Origin: Dugong dugon
Taxonomy: Eukaryota; Chordata; Mammalia; Sirenia; Dugongidae
NCBI GenBank assembly: GCA_030035585.1
Contig: CM057462.1
Location: 113,827,234 to 113,891,233 of the forward strand
Length of the DNA stretch: 64,000 nucleotides
Reading direction: 5' to 3'
The notes below the pieces were generated by a model. The model saw only the letters and a program-made list of their open reading frames with translations. It was not told where the DNA came from and did no database searches. This document shows, piece by piece, positions 21,798 to 32,384 of the stretch. Made by a program: the position numbers and the translations under genes. Within the stretch, counting starts at the first letter, position 1. Every line of letters begins with the position of its first letter.

Positions 21798-22030
21798 GTT
21801 TTTGGAACTGTTACTATGGCAAACATCCTATTAATTTCTGTATGCATTCTTAAAAATTTTCCATATAATTTTTCTATTTCTCTATGTTTCTTGGGCAAGC
21901 AGGCAGAGCTGTTTTCGGAGTATAGCCAGAAACTGCAGGGTATCTCAAATATCAAATTTAAGACTCTTCTAGAAATTTTAACAAAAATATTAATTATAGC
22001 CTATTATAACTATTCTACCACCCATTTGTC

Positions 22031-22388
22031 ATATTGTTGTACTGTGACGGCTTGTGTGTTGCTGTGATGCTGGAAACTATGCCACTGGTATTTCAAATAC
22101 CAGCAGGGCCACTCGTGGTAGGCAGGTTTCAGTGAAGTTTCCAGACTTAGATTAGGCAATCTACTTCCAAATATTAGCTAATGAAAACCCTATGAATCAC
22201 AACAGAATATGGTCAGATACAGTGCTGGTAGATGAGCCTCTAGGTTGGAAGACACTACAGAATGGCTGCAGCAATTGACTCAAACATGCCAACAATCATG
22301 AAGATGGTACAGGACTGGGCACATTTCATTATGCCGGGTATAGGGTCATCATGAGTACGTTCCAACTTGACAGCAGCTAACAGCAGCA
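22031..22388 (+). mobile_element. Internally deleted RTE derivative
   Basis: The first part (GTGTGTTGCTGTGATGCTGG, AATACCAGCAGGGCCACTCG, TGGTAGATGAGCCTCTAGGT) is what I recall as the RTE 5' leader. At about 22255 it passes directly to the RTE 3' end (CAATTGACTCAAACATGCCA, GATGGTACAGGACTGGGCAC, TCATCATGAGTACGTTCCAA) with no coding region between. The copy at 48178 has the same arrangement. It is non-autonomous and depends on another element's enzyme. Confidence 0.75.
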
Positions 22389-23595
22389 TGATAACTATTT
22401 CATCTTTGTAATATTATTATTTGTAATATTATTTCCATCCATGGAACTTAAACATGCAATATTTGTCCTTATTTCACTGTTATAAGGATAAGTAAATTCC
22501 TCACAAAGCAAAAAAATAGAAAGAATGTCAAGTCAAAATGCTTATTTGCTATGTTCTTGATAGGCTCACTTTATCATGTCATTTTCCACTGTATATTATA
22601 CAGTACATCCATTAATTCAAACGATGTCTTATTATTAACTTGTATACATAAACATTGACTGTTTTAAAATGCTTATTTCTCATATGTAACTTGCTTTATA
22701 GAATGCCTACTGGTTACATTTTTGAGAAAGCAAGCTGGACATTTGTAGTATCTGTCCCAAAGAGAATGGGAATGAAGTTAGTAAACCTTGCACCCAAAAG
22801 GAAACTAGTCTGCAAGAGAGTTTAGTATAAAGTTTCTTTCCCATCTGTATCTTCCACTTTTGAATTCTGTTCTTATCTGAGAGCCCAGTCAAAATGATTG
22901 GTTCTTTTTATCAGACTTGTCAGAGAACATATTCGTTAAAAAAAAAAATGGATTGAGCACAGGATGTGCAACATCTATGACATTAGAACATTGCCATGTG
23001 CAGAAGGGCACTTAGTAAGTATCATTTCATGATAACTTATAGATGCCTGTTAACATGTCTCCATTACCTTCCTCATCTTTTAATGCATCCCACTGGTTTA
23101 CCACGTTCTAATCAGATGGCCGGTAACTGAATTTAACATAATAGAATGTGTCAAAAATATTTTTAAATGACTTTCTTTTTCTGGCATTAAGTTAGGTAGT
23201 GAGCCATGAATCAATGTTCATTGGAAAAACAGAAGCTTCACATACAATGAAATGCTATTTGTGTGTGGGAAAGCATATTTACGCAAAGAAAACCATTATT
23301 TCAATACATAAATATTTTCTGAATCTATCACCCTGCAAATGTCAAGCATGATCACTACTGATGATTTTCAGATTGATTTTTGCCCTTTTGTCAATCTATT
23401 GCTAATACCACATGGCCATATGTTCTTCCTCCCAAGCACACGTTCTAGAAATGAATTGGATGTATTCTAAGAATTTGGATTTAAAGTGTCCTTCTCTAAG
23501 CATGCTCATTTTAGAGCTGTGGAAAATAGATCCAAAGGTCTGGGGGACAGATGACAAAAGCACATTTCTTAAGTTTACGTTTGTTTGATGGGTTC
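22389..23595. other. AT-rich intergenic, nothing recognised
   Basis: No gene or repeat that I can name. Confidence 0.45.
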
Positions 23596-23606
23596 AATTT
23601 GTTTTG

Positions 23607-23789
23607 TTGTTGTTGTTGGGTGCCATTGGGTCAGTTCTGACTCATAGTGATCCTACAGCGACCATATAGTGACCCTATAGAACACAGTAGAACTGCCCCA
23701 TAGGGTTTCTAAGGGGCAGCTGGCGGATCTGAACTGCTGACCTTTTGGTTAGCAGCCGAGCTGTTAACCACTGCGCCACCAGGGCTCTA
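23607..23789 (-). mobile_element. AfroSINE-type SINE, short form
   Basis: GTTGGGTGCCATTGGGTCAG to CTGCGCCACCAGGGCTCT. A perfect 11-bp target duplication, CAATTTGTTTT, flanks it (23596-23606 and 23790-23800). About 20 bases near 23655-23675 repeat the motif 'AGTGACCCTATAG', a small internal duplication. Confidence 0.95.
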
Positions 23790-23800
23790 CAATTTGTTTT

Positions 23801-24330
23801 AGCGCTCTGAAAAGTAATAACATGCTGCTGTCTTTCATGTATTAGATCTACCATCCGCTGCTTGTTTTCCAAACTGTTAAAAGTTTCTGTTGAGTAATGT
23901 GCACTCTCTTTATGACCCAAGACTGCTCACAGGAATTGGAGGTATAATCTGTGACTCTGTAGCAGTTTTTCTCTGTGTAAATCTAATAAAATCTGCAACC
24001 TTACACTTATTAGTGCTGTCCTCTCACCAACTGAGCTAACACCTCTGAAAGTAAATATATGATTTGCACAGAGCCACATCCACATTCAATTTCCAAACTA
24101 GTTCTTCCTGTGTTCCAGAGGAGAAGCATCCTATGGTGAGAATTCATAGAACTTGTAGTAGTTCTCATAATCTTCCTCTTCTAGGTTTTAGTGGGAAAAG
24201 GATCTTTGAAAAAGGTCAAAGATAAAATTCAAAAGAAAACAGAATCTAGCAATGACCAAATAAAGGACATTTATAGTCAAATATAAATAGAGCTCTCTTA
24301 TTCTGTCTCTCTTAATTTATCATTAACAGG
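23801..24330. other. Intergenic, nothing recognised
   Basis: No gene or repeat recognised. Confidence 0.4.
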
Positions 24331-24334
24331 AATT

Positions 24335-24600
24335 AATGTGGTCAATAATCTGTACTGAGTATCTACTTTGGGTCAGATACTGTACAGTTTAATGACAGAT
24401 AAAGTGTAATTGGGTCTTGCAAGGCATGCAGCCTAGTAGAGGACACAGATAAGTAAGCAATAACAATTAATCGTTATAAAGGGAGTTCAGGATGAAATCA
24501 GAGGATTTGGGGAAGCCTTTCTGAAAGTGCTAGCAAATCATCAAGGGCTGAAAGTTTTCCAGTCAAAGAGAACAATTTTCCTTCCATTTTATTTCCACAT
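24335..24600 (-). mobile_element. L2-type remnant
   Basis: ACTGAGTATCTACTTTGGGT, GGACACAGATAAGTAAGCAA and GGGGAAGCCTTTCTGAAAGT follow the reverse L2 3' order. It is the left flank of the snoRNA/RPL10 insertion. Confidence 0.5.
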
Positions 24601-24687
24601 TCCTCTTTCCACTATTTTTTTTTTTTCAGATGGGGAGGTCAAATTATTGGCAGGCACTGGTCAAGTGGGGCAGTGCTACCAAGGCCC

Positions 24688-25003
24688 TCATGAATGCAGG
24701 GCCCGTCACTTGTCCAAGGGGCTACGATTGGGGATGAATCGAACTCCACAACCATCTGGGATGAAGCACTTTTCAGCCACCATGTCTTCAAATTTATCAG
24801 CATTAAACTTGGTAAAGCCCCACTTCTCGGAGATGTGGATCTTCTGGCGCCCAGGGAACTTGAACTTGGCCCTACGTAGGGCCTCGATCACATACTCCTT
24901 GTTTTGGAGCTTAGTGCGGATGGACATGATGACCTGGCCAATGTGGACCCTGGCCACTGTACCCTGGGGTTTTCCAAAGGTACCTCGCATACCTGTCTGG
25001 AGC
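24688..25003 (-). pseudogene. RPL10: RPL10 last-exon pseudogene (60S ribosomal protein uL16)
   Basis: The minus-strand frame reads [20 protein letters not shown], then [20 protein letters not shown], the C-terminal half of large-subunit protein uL16 (RPL10). It starts exactly at the exon boundary after an AG, so upstream exons are absent. A TGG tryptophan codon has become TGA at 24706-24708, ending the frame five codons before the normal stop at 24688-24690. Several residues differ from the usual mammalian protein (for example [10 protein letters not shown]). The upstream open frame to 25140 is translated intron and snoRNA and means nothing. No promoter or start exists, so no ribosomal protein is expected. 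Confidence 0.93.
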
Positions 25004-25058
25004 CTAGAACAGGGACAGCAGAGATTAGCAAGGTCAGGGACATGAAAAAGCAGGAAAA

Positions 25059-25190
25059 GGCTGTCTCCAAGGTCCCTTAGGGCAACCCATACGTGCAACA
25101 GGTCACTTACACTACCGAGGAAGCTGCTGTGTGCAGCCATTTCACACTGGCCCCCACGCGGAAGGAGGACAGTCAGCTTAATTAGCTGCA
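25059..25190 (-). ncRNA. SNORA70: SNORA70-like H/ACA snoRNA copy
   Basis: H/ACA snoRNAs guide pseudouridylation of rRNA in the nucleolus; SNORA70 (U70) is encoded in an RPL10 intron, and here the copy is joined to RPL10 sequence. On the minus strand it begins TGCAGCTAATTAAGCTGACT. The first stem closes by TGCAGC (25185-25190) with GCTGCA (25132-25137). The H box ACAGCA (ANANNA type) is at 25125-25130 and the ACA box at 25062-25064, three bases from the inferred 3' end. All landmark boxes look intact, but with no host-gene promoter in view its expression is doubtful. The match to SNORA70 is from memory. Confidence 0.85.
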
Positions 25191-25319
25191 GAGTCTCTTT
25201 GCACTATTTTAACCACAGTTTAATTCCATGCTTTCTAAGATTCTTTACTTCCTTTGCTTTCACCTTCCTTATTGCTACAAAAGTTTAGAAAATATTTAAA
25301 CTTAGGTGTCTTAAGTGTT

Positions 25320-25500
25320 TAAAATATTTCTGTGAGCATTCTTTTATTTATCCTTACGTTGTCCCTAGGAACTTAACAAGTGACACTATCACCTTTGTAT
25401 CAATGAAAAAATTAAGGCGGAGTGAAGATAAGACCTACCTGGCAGTAGCATTAGAGTCAAAACCATATTCCAGGTTTTTTGACTCCTAGCGTAATAGTCC
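25320..25500 (-). mobile_element. MIR-like remnant
   Basis: Phrases such as GAAAAAATTAAGGCGGAGTG and AGTCAAAACCATATTCCAGG fit a degraded reverse MIR. Confidence 0.45.
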
Positions 25501-26160
25501 CTCCATTTGGCTGTGAGCCTTATGCATCTTGCTTGTTAATCAGGAAATTCTATTACTCTAAGAGTTTAAGATGATAAAAGGTTTTAGAAAAACAAAGGAA
25601 AAGAATCCTTGGAAAAAGTCTCTAAATATGTGTCATTGAAGCCCCTTCATCTTCAAGAAACATACAGTGGAGCAGTTGTTCTCGGTCAGTAATATGATTT
25701 TCAGAGACTAGGTAATCAACTGTGTGGTTAAAACCTTTGAAAATTTTACCTTACACAGCCTATATGCAGTCATTAACTTCACTGATCTGCTTAACTCATC
25801 GCAAAATTATCTAGTATGCTAATTATTCATAGGCTGATCATCCATCCTAGTTTTCCTGGGATAGTCCAAATTTACACCCATTGCCTGGCATAATTAATAA
25901 AAACACCTTTCACTTGAAAAGTGCCGTGGTTTCAACAATAAATTACATGGTTACTCTGGTTATTCACCGTATTCTAATCAAATGGGTAAAAACAACATGT
26001 TGTGCCCCTCTAAGCCCTCTTCTCTGCAAATCTTCTCATAGTCTTTATGTCATTTTGAATATCAACCAGATAAGTAAGATTTAATTGTGATAGTGTACAG
26101 AAGAAAAAAGTGCCCAGCAATATAATCTGCCTAAATTTTCTTGAAGTATTGGTGGTAAAC
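25501..26160. other. Intergenic, nothing recognised
   Basis: No gene. A 67-codon frame at 25881-26084 has no family signature. Confidence 0.4.
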
Positions 26161-26162
26161 TT

Positions 26163-26354
26163 ACTTCTGTGTCATTTGGTAATAGTACACTGGTGCAATT
26201 CTTCTTAAACAAGCACTGCAATTTGGTCGTTTTGTCAAGTTACGTCTGATTGATTGCCGGAGGGCATGAATAGGTGGTGAGCATTGCTGCCATTTGGTCT
26301 TGCTGTTAAATGTCCCATCTGTAGGATCCAGGCATTTGTTGGTTGTACTAATCA
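26163..26354 (-). other. Weak candidate exon bordering a SINE
   Basis: A 64-codon minus-strand frame without stops encodes a basic, Cys-containing peptide with RQSIRRNLTKRPNCSACLRR; I recognise no family. It begins next to an AG (CACTTCAG) and ends at AA/GTAAGTTT, a good 5' splice-donor consensus. The 3' splice region was apparently altered by the SINE at 26367. A frame this long can occur by chance, and no neighbouring exon was found, so the call is a hypothesis. Confidence 0.2.
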
Positions 26355-26366
26355 CTGAAGTGGTTT

Positions 26367-26710
26367 GTTGTTGTTAGCTGCAGTGGAGTTGACCCTCCGA
26401 CTCAAGGTGACACCATGCACAAATGAACAAAATGCTTCTGGTCCTATGCCATTCCCATTGTCAGTTGCAGAGCAGACTGTTGTGATCCATAGAGTTTTCA
26501 TTAGCTGATTTTTCAAAGTAGATCATCAGGCCTTTCTTCCTAGTCTGTTTTACTCCGGAAGCTCCCTGAAACTTGTTCAGCATCATAGAAACAGGCAAGC
26601 CTCCACTTGCAGATGGATAGTTGCTGTGCATGAGCTGCATTGGCCAGGAATCAAACCCCGGGTCTCCCACATGGCAGGGGAGAATTCTACCACTGAACCA
26701 CCAATGCCCC
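26367..26710 (-). mobile_element. tRNA-Gly-headed SINE, full length
   Basis: The best-preserved copy of this family. On the minus strand, 26707-26636 reads as a near-complete tRNA-Gly: GCATTGGTGGTTCAGTGGTA opens it, GGAGACCCGGGGTTTGATTC covers the T-loop side with its B box, and CCAATGCA closes a 7-bp acceptor stem. The body (GACTAGGAAGAAAGGCCTGA type) and the tail with GTTGTTAGCTGC match the RTE derivatives at 22031 and 48178. A 104-codon minus frame overlapping it is not a gene. Confidence 0.92.
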
Positions 26711-27794
26711 CAAGTGAAGTTTAGAAGCATGATAATGGCAGAGATTATGCCTTTATTGTTCTCACAGTACTTCATGTATATGACTTACAGATTTTTTTTC
26801 AAGTATAGTAAATGACTATGGTGGAGATAAGGTTGTTTAGTATGGTTTTGATTTTTATTAGAGGAGAAAGGATGTCCGTCTTTCCTTTAGGTTATTCCGT
26901 GTTCTTGAAGCTGGAAGGATCATCCTGCTGCTCTTAAGCATTTCTACAGGTAATAAGATAACTGTCAAAAGGAAATACAATGTTTTTGGTCTTTTCTCTT
27001 ATCATTTTTTTCTTAATTTGTATTTCTAAATTGTCCATGTCTGTAAAATTGTTCTGTTTTCCACAGTGCCCAATATGATACCTTATCACTAATTCTCAAA
27101 GAAATATTTATCAAATAAACAAATGAAAGGATGACTATTATTTTTATCTTAATATATATATCAGATTTTAAAATTTCATGATATCATAAGGTAAACTACA
27201 TCCCAGATTTATAATAAAAATATTTTTACCATGCTCTAGTAATTTACGGTTATGCCAAGGTCTGCATCTATAGGGGTACCCCTTCTCAGAAAACCACTAA
27301 AAATGCCTAAGCAGAGCAATCCATAGTTTCACTTTAATAGTGTTGATGTGCTTCTTTCTGGAATAATCAGTGGAATTTAAAACACACAAGTAGTATATAG
27401 TGATTAGAATATGCATCCCATGAATGGTACTAAATCTGTTTTTGAATCAAATTCCTTCGATTCTCAAGAGTTTCCCTAACCAGGCATAGATTCAAGAAAT
27501 TTCTCAGTGATTGCCTTGCTTCCCAGAGAACAATTGAAAAAGAGCATACACCAATGCTCCAAAAATCAGAAAAGCTGTATTAAGGCACAGATAATTGAGA
27601 CAATTTAAGAAACTACTTTTATATTAGGCTATCAATGAGAGTATTTGCATTACGTTTCCTCCTTTCTATCCCTATATAACCCTAGGGTGTCAGTAAATAT
27701 TATGTCTCTACTTAAATTCATCCAATTTGTTGATTATACTTATCAGGGAAAACTACAGACTGAAACTGATTCAATATGTGTGGTGTTTAGGCCA
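26711..27794. other. AT-rich intergenic, nothing recognised
   Basis: No gene or named repeat. Confidence 0.45.
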
Positions 27795-28165
27795 CATTCA
27801 TTTATTTATATGTATTTATTGAGTCACGATGATATACCAGCTACAGAGCTTGATGGTGGGAATACAATAAAAAATGAATGCACTTTGTCCCTCCCCACAA
27901 GGATCTCATCATTAGAGAGGGGAGGAATGTACAGAAATAATTAAAATAAATACTATGTGGGCCAGACAATAAGACAGGGCTGGTCAAGGCACAGTGATGA
28001 CATAGGAAGAAAGAGATTCATAATGAACTCTGTGTGGGATTGTCCAAAAGTTTTCAGAGATAGCTATATAACTGAATCTTTAAGAATTTGTAAAGTTTGC
28101 CAAGTAAACAGCTTGTGAAGACATTCCAGGCAGAGAACATACAAAAGTACAATATATGAAGAGGG
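27795..28165 (-). mobile_element. L2-type remnant
   Basis: TATGTATTTATTGAGTCACG, CTTGATGGTGGGAATACAAT and AGACATTCCAGGCAGAGAAC follow the reverse L2 order. The 99-codon frame at 27645-27944 overlaps it and is not a gene. Confidence 0.5.
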
Positions 28166-28612
28166 TAAGTTCCTAGAAACCACAGAGGAAGTGTCTTACT
28201 ATAAATAGTGTCTTTCCTTTAAAAATTGATACATTAGAAAAAAACAAATGAACATATTTATTATTTCTATATGTATGATAAGACGTTTAACCTTTTCTAG
28301 CCATTCTCTTTAAATAAGCTAGTATCTAAGCTGAGATACACTTTATCTCTGGTTCATCCATACAGGCAATAAACTCTTACGGAGGCATTACTAATCCCAC
28401 CTTCAATTTTTAAATGTCATTTATCATAGAATTCTACGTCATTGAAATGAGTAGCCAGGGTTAACATTGGGTCTCCTATCTCTATGGGTCATATTCTAGA
28501 AAATGGAGGTGGCTATTCCTGTTGAAAAGTATGTTATGTAAATGTCATATTATCTCTGTATGATAACCCCTTAGATGTCACAATCATAAATCTCTGAATA
28601 AGAAGCCATATC
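28166..28612. other. Intergenic, nothing recognised
   Basis: AT-rich, no gene or named repeat. Confidence 0.4.
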
Positions 28613-28613
28613 T

Positions 28614-28820
28614 AAAACCTGTTGCCATTAAGTCGATACAAACTCATAGAGATCCTGTAGGACAGAACAGAACTGCCCCATAGGGTTTACAAGGCTGTAA
28701 TCTTTACAGAAGCAGACTGCCACATCCTTCTCCCGGAGAGCAGCTGGTGAGGTCGAACAACCAACCTTTTGGTTAGCAGCCAAGCACTTAATCACTGTAC
28801 CCCACACCACCAGGGCTCCT
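28614..28820 (-). mobile_element. AfroSINE-type SINE with internal segment
   Basis: AACCTGTTGCCATTAAGTCG to CCACACCACCAGGGCTCC, with the extra segment GTAATCTTTACAGAAGCAGA. Confidence 0.93.
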
Positions 28821-29180
28821 TCAGTATTAATAACAACACAGGTAGTCCTCGACATGGACGCGTTCAAGATACCATCCATTTCTAGGATACCATGACTCTG
28901 ACTAATTCCTTTATGGACCAGCAGAGAATCTAGTTTATGTCAATAAACTCCAGGATACCCTGTGGTACTCTGGGTGGTTCTATGTAACTCTCATTATGAC
29001 ACATAATAACAAAGTCAACTGGGCTAAAAGAAAAGAGTTCCTGCGACTGATCTCACCTGTTAGCTCCTGTGTTTCTTTCCAGTAAGAAAATAAAGTTTCC
29101 TCCCTAAAGCTAAATGGCTGGGCTAAGTAAATCAAGGTCATGGAAAACTCTCACTAAATAAATAGATGATAGATAGATAG
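28821..29180. other. Intergenic, ends in GATA-type repeat
   Basis: No gene. The last 20 bases (GATGATAGATAGATAG) are a short GATA-type repeat that borders the LTR. Confidence 0.5.
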
Positions 29181-29655
29181 TGTCATGGATTGAATTATGT
29201 CCCCCCAAAAATGTGTGTATCAATTTTGTTGGGCCATGATTCCCAGTACTGTGTGATTTTCCTATATGTTGTAAATCCTGCCTCTATGATGTTAATGAGG
29301 AAGGGTGGAAGGCAGTTGTTAGTTAGGCAGGACTCAATCTACAAGATACTGTGTCCTGAGGCGATCTCTTGAGATATAAAAGAGAGAAGAGAGCAGAGAG
29401 ACAGGGGGACCTCATACCATCAAGAAAGCAGTGCCAGGAGCGGAGTGTGTCCTTTGTACTTGGGGTCCCCGCGTAGAGAAGCTCCTAATCCGGGGGGACA
29501 TTAATGAGAAGGCCGACAGAGAGAGAAAGCCGTCCCCTGGAGCTGACTCCCTGGACTTGCACTTCTAGCCTACTTTACTCTGAAGAAATAAATTTCTCTT
29601 TGTTAAAGGCATCCACTTGGGGCATTTCTGTTGTAGCAGCACTGGATGACTAAGA
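29181..29655 (+). mobile_element. Solo LTR, ERVL-MaLR-like
   Basis: It begins TGTCATGGATTGAATTATGT and ends near CAGCACTGGATGACTAAGA, as in mammalian MaLR/ERVL LTRs. Inside are a TATA-like box (GATATAAAAG, about 29373) and a poly(A) signal (AATAAA, about 29587) followed by a T-rich stretch, the order expected of promoter and terminator in an LTR. No gag, pol or env remnant adjoins it, so it is a solo LTR. GATA-type repeats lie on both sides, so the target duplication cannot be told apart. The subfamily is not determined. Confidence 0.75.
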
Positions 29656-32384
29656 GAGAGAGCTAGACAGACGGATAGATAGATACGCAAGCACAACTTA
29701 ATAAAGCTCCTGCCCTGCCAAAATGCAATGTGTCCTTTTAAATCAGTTCTGAAATTAGAGTCTCAGGGAAAGGAAATGCTGCTTCATGTCACAGCATCTG
29801 CTAGAGTGCATTTATTTCCAGTAGAAACCATAGGACAAATTCATGTGGCACTTAGATTATTGAAAGAGACCAAATTACTACAAAGATGCAATACCGTAAA
29901 CAGACGTTTGTAAAGGTTTGTCAACTCCAATCAAGTGGTTTCTGTGGACTCTTAAAGATTCAGTTATACAGCTATCTCTGCACTCTGCATTTCTTCACTC
30001 CTTTAAAAAAAAAATTAAAATTAAAAATAAATAAATAAAGGGATGATACCACTAAAATGAGGAAACCTTAATATAACCTTTCCAGCAAGAGATAAAAACA
30101 TATTGATTGGTGACTGCTGAAGGACATCATTAAACTCTCAGTGTTTGATTTCATTTCTTCTTCTCTTATTTTATTTATTTATTTATATTTGGTTGCCCGC
30201 AGGCATCTCTGTACCAACTGACCCTGCTAGTTCAACTATTAAAAAATTTTTCTCTCGAAGGAGGATTGATGTAAACATGATAATCTGTTTGGCGGCTCCT
30301 ATGATGGCCCATGAATAAAATATATGACAACTCAGTTGGAGTTGAAGCACTTCACTATTTGTTACCAAAGAGAATGTTTGGAAGCTCCTGGAACGCTTCA
30401 CCACCGTTAATCCCAGAGGCCTGGAACTTTATTCTTGGTGCAAACTAACCCACAAGAGCTGTGGCTAACCATTGGCCTATGGTCAACCACTCCATAATAA
30501 CGTATTAAACAGGATCTAATGCTAGGATTGGATATGAATGTTCCTATAATTGTGACAGAAAGCAAGTCTCTACTTTTAGAAAAAATATACTGTATCCTGG
30601 AAAACAAAAAGAAACCATTGACTGGGTAAGATTTGGGAAGAGAAGTCTGAAAACAAAAGCAAAAGAGTTAGAAAGCAGCCACATCTATTATGTTTAATGG
30701 TGCACACACAGAAATCAAAATGCAAAATTACCTACCTGGCTCTGTAGAATGTTAGAAAGAAGTGACTGGATATTTTTTTGCCTTTGATTACCTGTTGAAA
30801 CCAAGAAAAATTTATAACTCTAACCAAAGAAAATGTTGTGCTATAATCACTGTACTGGCAAATCAAAGAGGTCAAACCTGTCTTTGGTTGGGTGGATAAA
30901 ATCAGAGAGGAATTATTTAATGTGACATTTCCCACACAACAAGAGAACAATTGTTCTTATAATTCGGGTTTATTTTTAAAGCAGAGTCATTAAAAAACTG
31001 CTTATAACACATTTTTTTTTTTTCCTGAAAATCTCTCCCTTTGTGCATTGGCTTTGGTCATTAATCCTCTAATTATGTTCCTGCATATATTTAATTTTTG
31101 ATCTCCTGTATAAGCAACCATAAAATGAACATTTTATATAAAGATGGTTTTATATTGCTACATAACAGTTGCTATTGACTAAACAACTTTCCCGGGACTG
31201 TATTTTGTCTGTCAACAAGTTCTCCTCATCACCTCTGACATACTTTGTACTTTTCACATGGTTGCCATTATTCTTTTTTTCAATGAAAAAATTAAATGCA
31301 ATTCAGCATACTGGCAGCATTTGAAATTCTAAAATACATTTTTGCATTCCTGGTATACCTTAGAGTAAGCATGATTTTGAGAGTATATCTAAGTGTGAGT
31401 GGTTTTTATTTTAAAAAATTCAGCATTCTATAAAGAGCACTGTCAAAATACAGACCATAATTAATGTAAAATTATAAGTTAATGTCCAGACACGTCTACT
31501 TTCTGAATATTATAAATAATAAAATTTGCATCTACTGCATATTTATAAGATCTATATTATTTATGTACTTCTGTTGTGAGATTTAGGTAACTTAATTTAA
31601 ATATAATGTCTAAAACTCAGTAAATCATTATTGAAAAAATACTGGACTTTAAAAGTTTTAAAAATCATAATTTTTGCAGCAATTATCTTTAAGAAGAAAT
31701 GAACATCTAAACAATCTTGATGCTTTTCAGTGAGAAAACTGTAGTAACACCTAATTTATCAGCTTCACCCTAAGATTAGTTTTCTACATGAGTAAATTTT
31801 CCTAACAATTGTAGCTTGTTTCCTACTGCATTTTATGAAAATCAAATGAGAATAAAGTATAGAAAAGTGTTTTATAAACTTGAAAACACCTTATAGTGGA
31901 TATTATTATCATTATGCTACAAACCTGCTTTAGATAATTTATTTCTAAAAACTTGCCAAATATATATTTTCTTACCTTCGTATGCAGCATAGACGGAATA
32001 TGGGTTTATCTTCATTTTTAACTGAAATTTGTAATTATCAACATTACGTGTGGGGGACCCAGGTTTTGCTAAGGTACCTTCTGCAATATCTTGCCCCGAT
32101 TATGGCTGTACATTGTTATGCTCTTTTAGTTCTTTTGTCTTTGGTGTTCTATCTTCTCTCTCTGTGAGACTGTCCAGTTGACCTTTTTCATCCCTTCTTT
32201 ATTCTGCTCCCTTCCTTTTGTTTTCAGTTTGCTACTTGTGTCTGTTGTGGTTTGGAAAAACGGATAGACGAATTCACTTGAATTGAGCCTAAAGAGTAAA
32301 CAGGTCCGGGTGAGGATCCAGTAAGTTCCTGTAAACTGGATGTGCTTTATTATATGACTTCAAGGGTACAAATTTAGGCTACTA
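29656..32384. other. AT-rich, repeat-poor intergenic
   Basis: 2.7 kb without a gene or a repeat that I can name, apart from an A-rich tract at 30005-30040 and a T run at 31012-31023. Frames up to 73 codons show no domain. Low repeat density is the only notable property. Confidence 0.5.

Larger units (their letters stand above)
24615..25194 (-). mobile_element. Retrocopy of SNORA70 plus RPL10 intron and last exon
   Basis: One insertion, read on the minus strand, contains a SNORA70-like snoRNA (25059-25190), about 55 bases of unspliced intron (25004-25058) ending in CTGTTCTAG, the last RPL10 exon (24688-25003) with 3' UTR, a degenerate poly(A) signal (AATAAT) and a 12-base A tail. The target duplication is CTCTTTCCACTATTTT at 24603-24618 and CTCTTTGCACTATTTT at 25195-25210 (15 of 16), next to TTAAAA on the minus strand, the preferred L1 endonuclease site. 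The source transcript was therefore an unspliced or partly processed RPL10 RNA starting at the snoRNA 5' end, copied by L1 machinery. Confidence 0.92.

Noticed and set aside
21635..21955. His/Thr-rich 106-codon frame
   Set aside because: It is translation of a TG/CA repeat.
24527..25045. 172-codon plus-strand frame, one of the longest in the window
   Set aside because: It is largely the antisense of the RPL10 exon, which keeps antisense frames open by codon structure.
24706..25140. 144-codon minus-strand frame that looks like an RPL10 variant gene
   Set aside because: Only its second half is RPL10; the first half is snoRNA and intron read in frame. It lacks the N-terminal half, start context and promoter, and ends early at a TGG-to-TGA change.
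26636..26707. tRNA-Gly gene on the minus strand
   Set aside because: The head folds like tRNA-Gly but continues directly into a SINE body repeated at 17465, so it is a SINE promoter and not a tRNA gene.
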